DNA of 64,000 nt from Streptomyces hygroscopicus (GCA_002021875.1 CP018627.1:5208001-5272000); one strand, 5' to 3'; shown: positions 17,923 to 27,700, numbered from the stretch's first letter. The notes: generated by a model from the letters alone, not told the origin. Program-made: numbers and translations.

Positions 17923-18966
17923 CTACTGGTGGGCGGCCAGCGCCCGCGTGCCCGGGCTACAGGATTCGAGCAGCGGGGTGAGCTCCGCCTCGGGCAGCTT
18001 CCGCGCCGCGCCGGGCCGTCCGCCGTCGAGGTGGGCGATGGACGCGTCCAGCCAGGTGCGGTGCGGTTCCACCCCGATGAACTCGGCGAGCCGGATCAGT
18101 TCCTTCTCCGGCTCCTCCAGCAGGCTCTCGTACGACAGCGCGGTGCGCTGCTCCGCAGGGACGTCGTCCAGCTTCCGCAGACCGTCGACGATCGTCTCGG
18201 ACCACAGGGTGCCGAACGCGCTGAGCGGGATGGGACGCTCCATCACCAGCTCCGGGTCGTACCGGTCGCTCAACAGCGGTGCCAGGTCGGGCGGGAGCTG
18301 GGCCGCGTGCTGCGGCGTCAGCTGCTGCGGGGTCTCCAGACCGAGGTGCATGGCCATCTCCCACAGCATCGGGATCATCCGGAAGCTGAAGTGGCGGCTC
18401 ATGGAGACGGCGCAGTCGGGGCCCTCGCGGTAGAGGTGCACAAAGCGCGCCTCGGGGAAGGCGCGGTGCATCTCCGGCACGCGGCCGATGGACAGGCCGG
18501 TGCGCTCGACGACGGCACCGGGGTTGCCGAACCGTGCGCCGAGGGAGACGAAAAGGGCCGTCCAGTGATCTGCCGGACGGCGGGTGGGCCAGGAGGTGAC
18601 CTCGGACTCCAACTCGTCGAAGAGCGCGTCGGGATCGTCGGTCAGATGGGGCAGCACCATGACGCTGATGGCCGGAACACCGGTGGTCTCCGCGTCGAAC
18701 CGCCGCTTGGGCATCCGGTGGTAGAGGAACTCGGGCGGAGTGGCGCCATTTTTGATCATGCTATTGGTGACCACATTGGGCCGGGACAGATATCCCCAGA
18801 ACTCCGGGCCGCTCAGCGGAGCCTCGTCCAGCATCTCCGCATCGGGAATGCTGGCGAACAATTCATTGATGCTGAGAACATCCGGATGAATATTGATGAC
18901 CTGAGACAGGGCCGTCGAACCGCACCGGCCGGTGCCGACGACAAATGTCAACTTCTGGTTGACCAC
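17923..18966 (-). CDS. PAPS-dependent sulfotransferase
   Basis: 347-residue sulfotransferase moving sulfate from PAPS to a hydroxyl. The 5'-phosphosulfate loop is near the N-terminus (FVVGTGRCGSTALSQVI), and the 3'-phosphate region is RFVHLYREGPDCAVSMSRH. GTG 18966 is chosen because GGGAGGAA (18973-18980) is then spaced correctly; GTG 18972 is too near. The first third is less GC-rich than its neighbours (for example codons for NIHPDVLSINELFASIPD). It is divergent from the LAL regulator at the edge of the polyketide cluster. Sulfated aminopolyols such as clethramycin carry a sulfate ester, so it may tailor the polyketide. It has no signal peptide and should act in the cytoplasm. Confidence 0.85.
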   Translation of the reverse strand: MVNQKLTFVVGTGRCGSTALSQVINIHPDVLSINELFASIPDAEMLDEAPLSGPEFWGYLSRPNVVTNSMIKNGATPPEFLYHRMPKRRFDAETTGVPAISVMVLPHLTDDPDALFDELESEVTSWPTRRPADHWTALFVSLGARFGNPGAVVERTGLSIGRVPEMHRAFPEARFVHLYREGPDCAVSMSRHFSFRMIPMLWEMAMHLGLETPQQLTPQHAAQLPPDLAPLLSDRYDPELVMERPIPLSAFGTLWSETIVDGLRKLDDVPAEQRTALSYESLLEEPEKELIRLAEFIGVEPHRTWLDASIAHLDGGRPGAARKLPEAELTPLLESCSPGTRALAAHQ

Positions 18967-19604
18967 GCGCACTTCCTCCCGTTTTCTCGGACAACTAGTC
19001 GCTTCCCTAGTAGCCGTTCCCATAGTGGCCCATGACACAGCGCAGCCCATTCGGCGGCCGCGGCGATGCTAATGGACGCCCGGGGCGACGATGACTACGA
19101 CCATGGAACAGGGGAAACACACACAAGGGGACGCGAGGGGGCGAACTCGAGGTTCAGTAGTTTCCGACACTTTTGCGCAACTTTCACATCCGACAGGGGT
19201 GTTACCCCCAGCAACCCCCCAACCACCAGCGGCGAAGCGCGATCTGAGAGTCGACGTGCGGCTTCACAACTCGGTTACGGGGGCGAAACCGTAATCGAAC
19301 AGTTTCTCCCGTGACGAGACGGTCATCTTTTCCTACCAACAGCACTGCTAGAGTGCGCATCCGCCCCATACCCCTGATCCCGGGCTGGCATGCCCAACCC
19401 GGCCGGGAGGGGCGGAAGAAGAGGCGACATGACACAGAGCAGCCATACCGCCGCACAGGGTGTCAACAACGGAAGGGATCTGGGGCACAACAGCGGGGCG
19501 GCATTTTCGACTCGGGGGACGATGCATTACCAGGTGCGCCATGCACGGTGATTCGCTTTCAAGACCCCCTGCGCATACGTTAAATCGGGGAAGGTGTTTC
19601 GTAC
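18967..19604. other. Divergent intergenic region, sulfotransferase / LAL regulator
   Basis: 638 bases without a supported gene, AT-richer than its surroundings. Notable elements are GGGGT-gtt-ACCCC at 19196-19208, a perfect inverted repeat TTACGG-N8-CCGTAA at 19275-19294, and GGGC/GCCC symmetry near 19382-19394. These are candidate regulator sites for the two divergent genes. No confident promoter hexamers could be named. Confidence 0.45.
19275..19294. promoter_or_regulatory. Inverted repeat upstream of the LAL regulator
   Basis: TTACGG (19275-19280), 8-base spacer GGGCGAAA, CCGTAA (19289-19294). It is a perfect palindrome of operator size, 310 bases before the LAL start codon. Confidence 0.4.
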
Positions 19605-22415
19605 GTGTTGGTGGAGCGCGATCAGGAGATGGCCCGGCTCAATCGGCTCCTCTTCGAGGGCGCCCGCGAGGGAAGCCGGCTCGCCGTGATCAGCGGCGCC
19701 GTTACGTCGGGAAAGACCGCACTGCTGCACACCGTGGCGGACACGGCGGGTGGACGCGGCGTCCGGGTGCTGCCCGCGGTCGCCTCCGCCTCGGAGCAGA
19801 AGTTCCCCTATGCCGTGCTCGAGCAGCTCTACCAGGGCGTGCCGGCCCATCTGCGGCCCTCCCGGCCGCGGCCCGGCCTCGAGGCGCTCCGGAACCCGCA
19901 CGGCCCGGTCGAGGCCGAACTCCCGCTGCTCCAGGACTTCCACCGCACGCTCGACGAGCTGACCGGGGACGCCCCCCTGCTGATCGCCATCGACGACGTC
20001 CAGTTCGCCGACCTTCCGTCGCTGCGCTGCCTGGCGTACGGCATCCGCCGCTGCCGCTCGGAGGCGCTGTCCGTCGTGGTCAGCCGCGGGTCGCTGACCG
20101 GCCCCGCCGCCACGGCCCTGGACGAGCTGCTGCACGAGCCGAAGGTGTGCCATGTCCGGCTCGCCCCGCTCACCGTCGCGGGCGTCTCCACGCTGCTGAC
20201 CCAGGAGTTGGGCACCGCGGAGGCCGGGCGGCACGCCGCCGCGTACCACGAGATGACCGGCGGCAATCTGCTGCTGCTGCGCGGCCTCCTGGACGACCGG
20301 TTCTCCCGCCTCACCCGCGGCCCCCTCGACCCGGCGCCCGGAACGGACGCCCCGGTGGCCGGGGAGCTGTTCCGGCAGGCGGCGCTGTCCTGCGTGTACC
20401 GCGGCGGCCCGGCCCACCGCCGGGTGGCCCACGGGGTCGCGCTGCTGGGTGACGCCACGTCCGTTCCCCTGCTGAGCAGGCTGATCGAGGTCGAGGAGCG
20501 GCTGGTCCGGCAGTCCGTCGGGCTGCTCACCGAGGTGGGCATCCTGCACGGCGGGCGGTTCCGCAGCGACTCGGTGCGCACCGTACTGCTGGACGATCTG
20601 GAGCTGCACGAGCTCGGCCCGCTGCACCTGCGGGCCGCCCGGCTGCTGTACGAGGAGGGCGCCGACCCCATCGACGTGGCCCGCCATCTCCTCAGCCACG
20701 AGGCGCCCGGGCCGGTCGAGGAGTGGATCTCGCAGGCGCTGTGCGACGCGGCCGTGCACGCCATCGCCGCGGACCGCAGAGAACTCGCCATGAACTGCCT
20801 GCAGATGGCCGACCGGTACAGCACCGACGAGCGCGAGGCGCTGCAGCTCCAGGCGACCATGGTGCAGGCCATGTGGCCGTTCAACCCGCTGTCCCAGATG
20901 CGGCGGCTGCAGGCGCTGGCCGGTCCGGCCGGCAGCGGGCTGCTGCCCGCGCCGCAGACCATCCCGGTCGTCATCGGGCTGCTGGGGCTGGGGCGGATGG
21001 GCGAGGCCGCCGCCGCGCTGGAGCAGGTCAGCCGGGCCGCCGACGAGCACCCGGGCACCGATCTTGACACCGCGCTGCGCGCCATCCGGCTCGCGCTGTC
21101 CTCCACCTACCCCGACCACCCCGAACTGCGGCCCTTCCTGGACCAGGAGGAGTCCGACGGCCCTTGGGACATCGGCCCGCTGTCGCCTGACCAGTCCCCG
21201 GAGTCGCCCCAGCTCACCGCGTTCCGGGCGCTGCGGACCGTACTGAGCCGCGGTGTCGACGAGCGCGCCGTGCGGGCCGCGGAGCGGGTGCTGGAGACAG
21301 TCCGGCTCTCCGACCGGACGATGCTGACGGTGCACGCCGCGCTGCAGACGCTGGTGTACGCGGACCGCCACGCCACCGCCACCAGTTGGTGCGACCGGCT
21401 GATCGAGGAGACCTCGGAGCGGGGCGCCAAGGCGCTGCTGGCCTACTTCTGTGTGCTGCGGGCCCAGATCGCGCTGCGCGTCGGACGGTTGCGGGACACG
21501 GTCCGGTACGCGGAGCGGGCGCTGGAGGAGCTTCCGGCGCGCGGCTGGGGGGTCACCGTCGGCATGCCGCTCGGGATGCTGATCAACGCGCACACCGCGA
21601 TGGGCAACCACGACGCGGCGGCCGAACTGCTCGCCCGGCCGGTGCCGGAGGAGATGTACCGGAACCGCTTCGGGCTGCACTACCTCTACGCACGGGCCCG
21701 CCATCAGCTGGCCACCGGCCGGCAGCACGCGGCCCTCACCGACTTCCGCGCCTGTGGCGAGAAGATGGCCGCCTGGGGCCTGGACTCGCCCGCCACCCTG
21801 ACCTGGCGGCTCGGTGCCGCCGAGACCTGGCTGACCCTGGGCGGCCAGGAGCGGGCGGCGCGGCTGGCGGAGGAGCAGTTGGAGCTGGCCGGGGAGTCCT
21901 CGTCCCGCACCCGCGGCGCCGCGCTGCGGGTCCTGGCCGCCACCCGGCCGCTGAACGAGCGGATCGCGCTGCTGCAGCAGGCGGTGGGGGTGCTTCAGGC
22001 GAGCGGCGGCTGGTACGAGATGGCGCGGGCGCTGGCGGATCTGGCGGAGGCGCACAAGCTGCTCGGCGATCTGGACACCAGCCGGCTGATGACCCGCCGG
22101 GCCCTGCGGCTCGCGGACAGTTGCGGCGCGGAGGAGCTGTCGCGTTCGCTGCAGCGCACTCCGGCCCGTTCGGCCCTGTCGGAAGCGACCCGTACGGGCG
22201 AGGATACTGCCGCCTTTTCCGAACTCTCCGATGCCGAGAGCCGGGTCGCAGCACTAGCAGCTTCCGGCTACACCAACCGGGAGATCGCCGCTAAGCTCTA
22301 CATCACGATCTCCACGGTGGAACAACACTTGACCCGTGTCTACCGGAAGATCAACATCAGCCAGCGCCGAGAACTGCCCGCGAGCCTGGATTTCGATGTC
22401 GCTTACACCGCCTGA
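19605..22415 (+). CDS. LAL-family (large ATP-binding LuxR) transcriptional activator
   Basis: 936-residue pathway-specific activator. It has an N-terminal P-loop ATPase (Walker A GAVTSGKT, residues 31-38; Walker B PLLIAIDDVQFAD, about 125), a long helical tetratricopeptide-like middle and a C-terminal LuxR HTH (about 868-925; ELSDAESRVAALAASGYTNR, then TVEQHLTRVYRKINI). LAL proteins of this size typically switch on macrolide and polyene clusters. The GTG start is supported by GGGGAAGG (19588-19595). The monooxygenase gene follows 39 bases later on the same strand, so both are probably one transcript. No TTA codon was noticed. Likely targets are the promoters at 25.6-26.6 kb and the PKS genes. 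Confidence 0.93.
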   Translation: MLVERDQEMARLNRLLFEGAREGSRLAVISGAVTSGKTALLHTVADTAGGRGVRVLPAVASASEQKFPYAVLEQLYQGVPAHLRPSRPRPGLEALRNPHGPVEAELPLLQDFHRTLDELTGDAPLLIAIDDVQFADLPSLRCLAYGIRRCRSEALSVVVSRGSLTGPAATALDELLHEPKVCHVRLAPLTVAGVSTLLTQELGTAEAGRHAAAYHEMTGGNLLLLRGLLDDRFSRLTRGPLDPAPGTDAPVAGELFRQAALSCVYRGGPAHRRVAHGVALLGDATSVPLLSRLIEVEERLVRQSVGLLTEVGILHGGRFRSDSVRTVLLDDLELHELGPLHLRAARLLYEEGADPIDVARHLLSHEAPGPVEEWISQALCDAAVHAIAADRRELAMNCLQMADRYSTDEREALQLQATMVQAMWPFNPLSQMRRLQALAGPAGSGLLPAPQTIPVVIGLLGLGRMGEAAAALEQVSRAADEHPGTDLDTALRAIRLALSSTYPDHPELRPFLDQEESDGPWDIGPLSPDQSPESPQLTAFRALRTVLSRGVDERAVRAAERVLETVRLSDRTMLTVHAALQTLVYADRHATATSWCDRLIEETSERGAKALLAYFCVLRAQIALRVGRLRDTVRYAERALEELPARGWGVTVGMPLGMLINAHTAMGNHDAAAELLARPVPEEMYRNRFGLHYLYARARHQLATGRQHAALTDFRACGEKMAAWGLDSPATLTWRLGAAETWLTLGGQERAARLAEEQLELAGESSSRTRGAALRVLAATRPLNERIALLQQAVGVLQASGGWYEMARALADLAEAHKLLGDLDTSRLMTRRALRLADSCGAEELSRSLQRTPARSALSEATRTGEDTAAFSELSDAESRVAALAASGYTNREIAAKLYITISTVEQHLTRVYRKINISQRRELPASLDFDVAYTA

Positions 22416-22454
22416 TATCCCCGCGATGCCACTCGGCCCCAAGAGGTTGATGCC

Positions 22455-24113
22455 ATGACGTGCGCTACCGCGTCCGCCACGACCATGCTCGTGCCGGATT
22501 TCCCCTTTTCCTATGACAGGTGGCTGTCCCACGCAGCGGGTTTGGGCGCCCTGCCTGCTGCGATGCACGGGACCGAAGTCGCCGTCATCGGCGGCGGAAT
22601 GTCCGGACTGACCGCGGCCTATGAGCTTCTACGACTAGGGCTTTCCCCAGTTCTTTATGAAGCGGAGCAACTGGGCGGCCGGATGCGGTCCACGCCCTTC
22701 CCCGGGAATCCGGAATACAAGGCGGAGATGGGCGCCATGCGCTTTCCCGTCTCCGCGCGATCGCTGTTCCATTACATCGATCTGCTGGGCCTGTCCACTC
22801 GTCCTTTCCCTAATCCTTTGGCGCCGGCCACCGCGAGCACGCTGATCGACCTGAACGGCGGTCAGGACCGGGTGCGCACCGCGGCCGAGCTTCCAGGGGT
22901 CTACCAGGAGGTCGCCGACGCGTGGGACAAGGCGCTCCAGGAGCGCGCCGACCTGGCCACGCTGCGGGACGCCATCCAGCAGCGGGACGTCACCACGCTG
23001 AAGACCATATGGAACTCGCTGGTCAAGGAGTTCGACGACCAGTCCTTCTACGGCTTCCTCGCCACCTCTTCCACCTTCCAGTCGTTCCGCCACCGGGAGA
23101 TCTTCGGCCAGGTGGGCTTCGGCACCGGCGGCTGGGACACCGACTTCCCCAACTCGGTGCTGGAGATCCTGCGCGTCGTGGTCACCGAGGCCGACGACAA
23201 CCAGGTGGGCATAGTCGGCGGCTCCTCCCAGGTGCCGAACGGGCTGTGGGAGCACCAGCCCGAGACGCTCGCCCACTGGCCGCGGGGCACCTCGCTGGCC
23301 TCGCTGCACGGCGGCCGGCCCCGCCCCGCGGTCACCCGGCTGCGACGGACCGCCGACGGCGTCCGGGTGACGGACGAGAGCGGCGAGGAGCGCGAGTTCC
23401 CCGCGGTGATCTACAGCCCGCATCTGTGGACACTGCTGAACCGGGTCGACTGCGATCCGTCGCTGCTGTCCACTCCGCTGTGGACGGCGGTGGAGCGCAC
23501 CCACTACATGGGCGCGTCCAAGCTGTTCGTCCTGGTCGACCGGCCGTTCTGGCGGGACGCCGACCCGGCGACCGGCCACGACGCGATGAGCATGACGCTC
23601 ACCGACCGGATGCCGCGCGGGGTCTATCTGTTCGACGACGGGCCCGACCGGCCCGGGGTCATGTGCCTGTCGTACACCTGGAACGACGACTCGCTGAAGG
23701 TCGCCACGCTCTCGGCCGAGGAGCGGCTGGAGACGCTGCTCAGCAAGCTGGCCGCGATCTATCCGGACGTGGACATCCGGTCGCACATCATCGCGGGGCC
23801 GCTCACCGTCACCTGGGAGACCGAGCCCCGTTTCATGGGGGCCTTCAAGAACAATCTGCCCGGCCACTACCGCTATCAGCGGCGGCTGTTCACCCAGTTC
23901 ATGCAGGACGGGACGGATCCGGCGCAGCAGGGCTTCTTCCTGTGCGGGGACGACGTCTCCTGGACGGCCGGGTTCGCCGAGGGAGCGGTGACCACGGCGC
24001 TGAACGCGGTGTGGGGAGTCCTCCGCCACCTCGGCGGCACCACGCACCCGGACAATCCGGGCCCCGGCGATCTCTTCGACACCTTCGCGCCGCTGGAGCT
24101 TCCGTACGACTGA
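22455..24113 (+). CDS. FAD-dependent L-amino-acid monooxygenase (amine-oxidase fold), starter-unit enzyme
   Basis: 552-residue flavoprotein. The FAD Rossmann motif is VAVIGGGMSGLTAAYELLR (about residues 40-58), then LYEAEQLGGRMRS, and the C-terminal FAD contact is FFLCGDDVSWTAGFAEGAV. Length and the N-terminal FPFSYDRWL segment fit the tryptophan/lysine 2-monooxygenase branch, which converts an amino acid into a one-carbon-shorter amide plus CO2. In marginolactone and aminopolyol clusters the equivalent enzyme turns arginine into 4-guanidinobutyramide. AAGAGG lies eight bases before the ATG. It is transcribed with the LAL gene and ends in a strong bidirectional terminator. The substrate amino acid is inferred, not shown; the amidohydrolase for the next step is not in this window. 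Confidence 0.82.
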   Translation: MTCATASATTMLVPDFPFSYDRWLSHAAGLGALPAAMHGTEVAVIGGGMSGLTAAYELLRLGLSPVLYEAEQLGGRMRSTPFPGNPEYKAEMGAMRFPVSARSLFHYIDLLGLSTRPFPNPLAPATASTLIDLNGGQDRVRTAAELPGVYQEVADAWDKALQERADLATLRDAIQQRDVTTLKTIWNSLVKEFDDQSFYGFLATSSTFQSFRHREIFGQVGFGTGGWDTDFPNSVLEILRVVVTEADDNQVGIVGGSSQVPNGLWEHQPETLAHWPRGTSLASLHGGRPRPAVTRLRRTADGVRVTDESGEEREFPAVIYSPHLWTLLNRVDCDPSLLSTPLWTAVERTHYMGASKLFVLVDRPFWRDADPATGHDAMSMTLTDRMPRGVYLFDDGPDRPGVMCLSYTWNDDSLKVATLSAEERLETLLSKLAAIYPDVDIRSHIIAGPLTVTWETEPRFMGAFKNNLPGHYRYQRRLFTQFMQDGTDPAQQGFFLCGDDVSWTAGFAEGAVTTALNAVWGVLRHLGGTTHPDNPGPGDLFDTFAPLELPYD

Positions 24114-24120
24114 CGGCCAC

Positions 24121-24166
24121 GGCCGTACGCATACAGCACACAACGGCCGTACACATACAGCACACC
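24121..24166. repeat. Direct repeat, two 22-base copies
   Basis: Two copies of GGCCGTAC(G/A)CATACAGCACAC (24121-24142 and 24145-24166, period 24) between the monooxygenase stop and the terminator hairpin. Noncoding. Confidence 0.75.
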
Positions 24167-24197
24167 GGGGGAGCCGACGCGCGCCGTCGGCTCCCCC
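24167..24197. terminator. Bidirectional terminator, monooxygenase / ligase
   Basis: Perfect 13-bp stem: GGGGGAGCCGACG (24167-24179) with CGTCGGCTCCCCC (24185-24197), five-base loop. It lies between the convergent monooxygenase and ligase genes. Confidence 0.88.
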
Positions 24198-24206
24198 TGT
24201 CATGTC

Positions 24207-25616
24207 TCAGCCCTGGGCGATCTGCTCGAGCCGGCGCTTGTCCGGCTTGCCGTTGCGGTTGAGCGGGAAGCTCTCCAGCACCTCGACCCGGTTGGGCTGT
24301 TCGTAGAGCGGGAGCACCTGGCACAGCCGCTCCCGCCAGTGCTTGGCGTCCCGCAGCTCGTCGTCCTCCACGAAGAAGACGAGCTGGGTGTCGCCGGCCC
24401 GGCGCTCGTCGGGGAGCGGCACGATCCGGGTGGAGATCTCGGCGAGGGCGGCCTTCCGCTCGATCAGCTCGGGGTGGAGCGTGTAGCCGGAGCGGTGCAC
24501 CGCGAACTTCCGCCCCAGGACGAACAGGTTGTCGTTGGCGTCGAGGTAGCCGAGGTCGCCGGTGGTCTGCCAGCCGGTGGGCACGGCGTCGATGGTGCCG
24601 TCCTCGGCGAGATGGCCCTCGAGCGCGTCCGGGGTGTCGACCTCGATCTCACCGGCCTCGCCGGGGGCGGCCGGGTGGCCGTCCTCGTCGATGACGCGCA
24701 GCTTGATGCCCTCCATGGCCCGGCCGCAGGAGACCGGGTTCTCCAGGGTGGCGAAGGCTATGTTGCCCAGCTCGGTGCTGCCGTAGCTGTCCAGCAACGG
24801 CAGGCCGAACTCGGCCACATAGCGCTCGGAGAGCGCGCCGTCGAGCGGCGCGGCGCCCGAGCAGAACATCCGGACGCCTTCCAACTGCGCCCGCAGCGAC
24901 GGCTTCCGGCCGACCAGGTTGAGCATGGTGCGGTAGCTCGACGGAGTGGCGTCGATCACCGTGGCGCCGGTCCGTCCGGCCATCTGCACGGCCCGGTCCA
25001 GGCGCTTGTACGGGGCGATCACCAGCGAGCAGCGGGTGAGCCAGGCGATGAGCACCATGGACAGCCCGTACTGGTGGGCGAAGGGCAGCAGCGGCAGCAG
25101 TACGTCGTCCGGCCGGTGCCCGACCTGGGCGGCGTTGCGCTCCAGGTTGGTGAGGAACTTACGGCCGGACTTGACGGCCCCCTTGGGCTCGCCGGTGGAG
25201 CCGGAGGTCCACATGATCAGGCCGTCGCGCCGGTCGGCCCAGGCGTCGAAGGAAAGCTCCCGGGTGGCGAGCGGGCGCCCGGCGGCCGGGGCGATCAGTT
25301 CGTAGAGGTTCACCGTACGGATGTCGGCGTGGATCGGGGCGTCGTCGTCCACGAAGGCGATCGCGGCGCCGGTGCGCCGGGCGATCCGCCGGGTCTCGTC
25401 CGGGTGCTCCTGCTGGTCGATCAGCACGATGGAGGCTCCCACGTGCATGAGCGCGAACAGCACACTCACATAGGCGGCGGAGTTGCCCGCCTTGAAGATG
25501 ACGCGGTCGCCGTGGGTCACCCCGTGCTCGCGGATCACATCGGCGACGCGCAGCGCGTCCAGCTCGAAGTCGGCCAGGGTCTGCACCGAGTCGAGCGCGT
25601 AGATCTTCGCGGTCAT
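24207..25616 (-). CDS. Acyl-adenylate-forming ligase for the starter acid
   Basis: 469-residue class I adenylate-forming enzyme (acyl-CoA or acyl-ACP ligase). Core motifs: TSGSTGEPKGAVKSG (A3/P-loop), LLDSYGSTELG (A5), WQTTGDLGYLD (A7), LGRKFAVHRSGYTLHP (A8) and NRNGKPDKRRLEQ (A10 catalytic Lys). It is a little shorter than typical acyl-CoA ligases because the N-terminus is compact. AAAGGAAAAGAG precedes the ATG. It shares an operon with the degenerate thioesterase gene, 70 bases upstream. In marginolactone clusters a ligase of this kind activates 4-guanidinobutanoate. Here it is proposed to activate the acid derived from the monooxygenase product; whether the acceptor is CoA or a free-standing ACP is unknown. 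Confidence 0.85.
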   Translation of the reverse strand: MTAKIYALDSVQTLADFELDALRVADVIREHGVTHGDRVIFKAGNSAAYVSVLFALMHVGASIVLIDQQEHPDETRRIARRTGAAIAFVDDDAPIHADIRTVNLYELIAPAAGRPLATRELSFDAWADRRDGLIMWTSGSTGEPKGAVKSGRKFLTNLERNAAQVGHRPDDVLLPLLPFAHQYGLSMVLIAWLTRCSLVIAPYKRLDRAVQMAGRTGATVIDATPSSYRTMLNLVGRKPSLRAQLEGVRMFCSGAAPLDGALSERYVAEFGLPLLDSYGSTELGNIAFATLENPVSCGRAMEGIKLRVIDEDGHPAAPGEAGEIEVDTPDALEGHLAEDGTIDAVPTGWQTTGDLGYLDANDNLFVLGRKFAVHRSGYTLHPELIERKAALAEISTRIVPLPDERRAGDTQLVFFVEDDELRDAKHWRERLCQVLPLYEQPNRVEVLESFPLNRNGKPDKRRLEQIAQG

Positions 25617-25635
25617 CGAACGTACTCTTTTCCTT

Positions 25636-25659
25636 TTCGCTCAGGAGTTCGCTCAGGAG
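25636..25659. repeat. 12-base direct repeat in the ligase leader
   Basis: TTCGCTCAGGAG twice in tandem (25636-25647, 25648-25659), 20-43 bases before the ligase ATG, in the gap between it and the thioesterase-like gene. Read on the minus strand each copy is CTCCTGAGCGAA. Confidence 0.7.
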
Positions 25660-25686
25660 ATACGGGCAGCCCTGGGCGGGTCCCCC

Positions 25687-26343
25687 CTAGGCTCCCTGGT
25701 CTTCGAAGCCGGTCTCCCACTCGGCATCGACGGGGACGTGCGAGAGCAACTGGTCGTGCACCAGGTTGACGACCTCTCTCCGGCTCGAGTCGAGGTAGTA
25801 GCGGGCGCCGGGAAACACCTCGAGGTCGAACCGTCCGCTCGTACGCCGCCGCCAGGCCCGTACGCCGCGCAGCGGGGTCTTGGGGTCGCCCTCACCGGCG
25901 AGGGCGACGATCCGGCAGCCCAGCTCCGGGGGCCCCAGGGACATGCCCCAGTGCGCGGTGCGGCCGGATACGAACAGGGTCAGCAGCGCCGTCCCGGTCT
26001 CCCGTTCCAGCCGCTCGGCGACGCGGTAGGCGAGGTCGGCGCCGGCCCGGTGGCCGAAGAAGGCCAGCGGGCGGTCCATCCACTCCCCCAGCGCACCGAA
26101 GATCCGGTCCGCGAGGCCGGCCGAATCGGTCAGCCGCTCGTCGTCGTCGACGCCCACGTACAGGGGGTACTGGATCGCCAACACCTCGACGGTGGGCAGC
26201 AGAAGCTCGGACAGCGAGAGGTAGTACGCGGTGGAGTGGGCGGATTCCGGGAAACAGATCAGCCGGAAACTACTGGGAGTTTCCGTTTGCAATATCCGAA
26301 TAAGGCCCACATCATCGGGCTTGATCTGGCTCAAGGAGTACAT
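25687..26343 (-). CDS. Type II thioesterase-like protein lacking catalytic Ser and His
   Basis: 218-residue alpha/beta-hydrolase of the RedJ/GrsT type II thioesterase family, whose members remove wrong acyl groups from PKS/NRPS carrier domains. The fold landmarks are present: SFRLICFPESAHSTAYYLSL, EVLAIQYPLY, and VALAGEGDPKTPLRGVRAW (the acid Asp). But the nucleophile elbow reads FFGHRAGADLAYR, with Arg (CGG) where GHSxG has Ser, and the usual GGHFYL His segment reads FPGARYYLD. Two of three catalytic residues are therefore missing. It may be a binding or regulatory protein, or a decaying gene with an intact frame. ATG 26343 (MYSLSQIKPDD) is the family start. Early codons are unusually AT-rich. 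Confidence 0.8.
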   Translation of the reverse strand: MYSLSQIKPDDVGLIRILQTETPSSFRLICFPESAHSTAYYLSLSELLLPTVEVLAIQYPLYVGVDDDERLTDSAGLADRIFGALGEWMDRPLAFFGHRAGADLAYRVAERLERETGTALLTLFVSGRTAHWGMSLGPPELGCRIVALAGEGDPKTPLRGVRAWRRRTSGRFDLEVFPGARYYLDSSRREVVNLVHDQLLSHVPVDAEWETGFEDQGA

Positions 26344-26637
26344 CCCCGCGATTGCACTGAGGGGCCGGGTACGAGTGCGATGGTGGGGCGCGTCGACCAC
26401 GCTCGTCCGAGATGCTGACTCCGTGAGGCTATGAGCCCTTCTCCGGGGCCACAACCCCTAGTAACCGCTATTCGAGGTACGCGCTATTTGCGGGTACCAC
26501 GCCATCCCGGCGTGGCCGGGGACACAGCGGGACACAGCAGGCGCCCCCTAAGGCCCCCTCACCCGTGCCACCACCCCCTAATCTGCAGGCAGTTAGGGGT
26601 CAGGAGTCAAGCCGTCGTGTTAAACAAGAGGAAAGTA
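26344..26637. promoter_or_regulatory. Divergent promoter region with repeated CCCCTA(A/G) motifs
   Basis: Noncoding region between the thioesterase-like gene (minus) and the exporter (plus). CCCCTAG occurs at 26455-26461, CCCCTAA at 26545-26551 and 26575-26581, and TTAGGGG at 26593-26599. The last two form a perfect 7-base inverted repeat with an 11-base spacer (26575-26599). Another CCCCTAG lies at 25684-25690, before the ligase. The spacing suggests a repeated activator site, most simply for the LAL regulator; this is an inference. Confidence 0.5.
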
Positions 26638-26677
26638 ATGTTCTCCTCAAGCCAATTAAATCGGTGCGACGACAGCG

Positions 26678-26700
<23 letters not shown>
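26638..26700 (+). CDS. Possible TTA-containing leader peptide before the exporter
   Basis: Twenty-codon ORF, MFSSSQLNRCDDSDEHNTPY, with the best ribosome site in the area (AAGAGGAAA at 26626-26634, just before its ATG). Codon 7 is TTA, the codon read by bldA tRNA. It overlaps the ABC ATPase start (26678) by 23 bases in another frame, while that start has no clear Shine-Dalgarno sequence of its own. It could couple exporter translation to leader translation and to bldA. The alternative is a chance ORF. Confidence 0.4.

Positions 26701-27696
<996 letters not shown>

Positions 27697-27700
<4 letters not shown>

Noticed and set aside
19527..22055. Minus-strand open frame opposite the LAL regulator
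   Set aside because: Shadow of the LAL gene; no ribosome site and low-complexity product.
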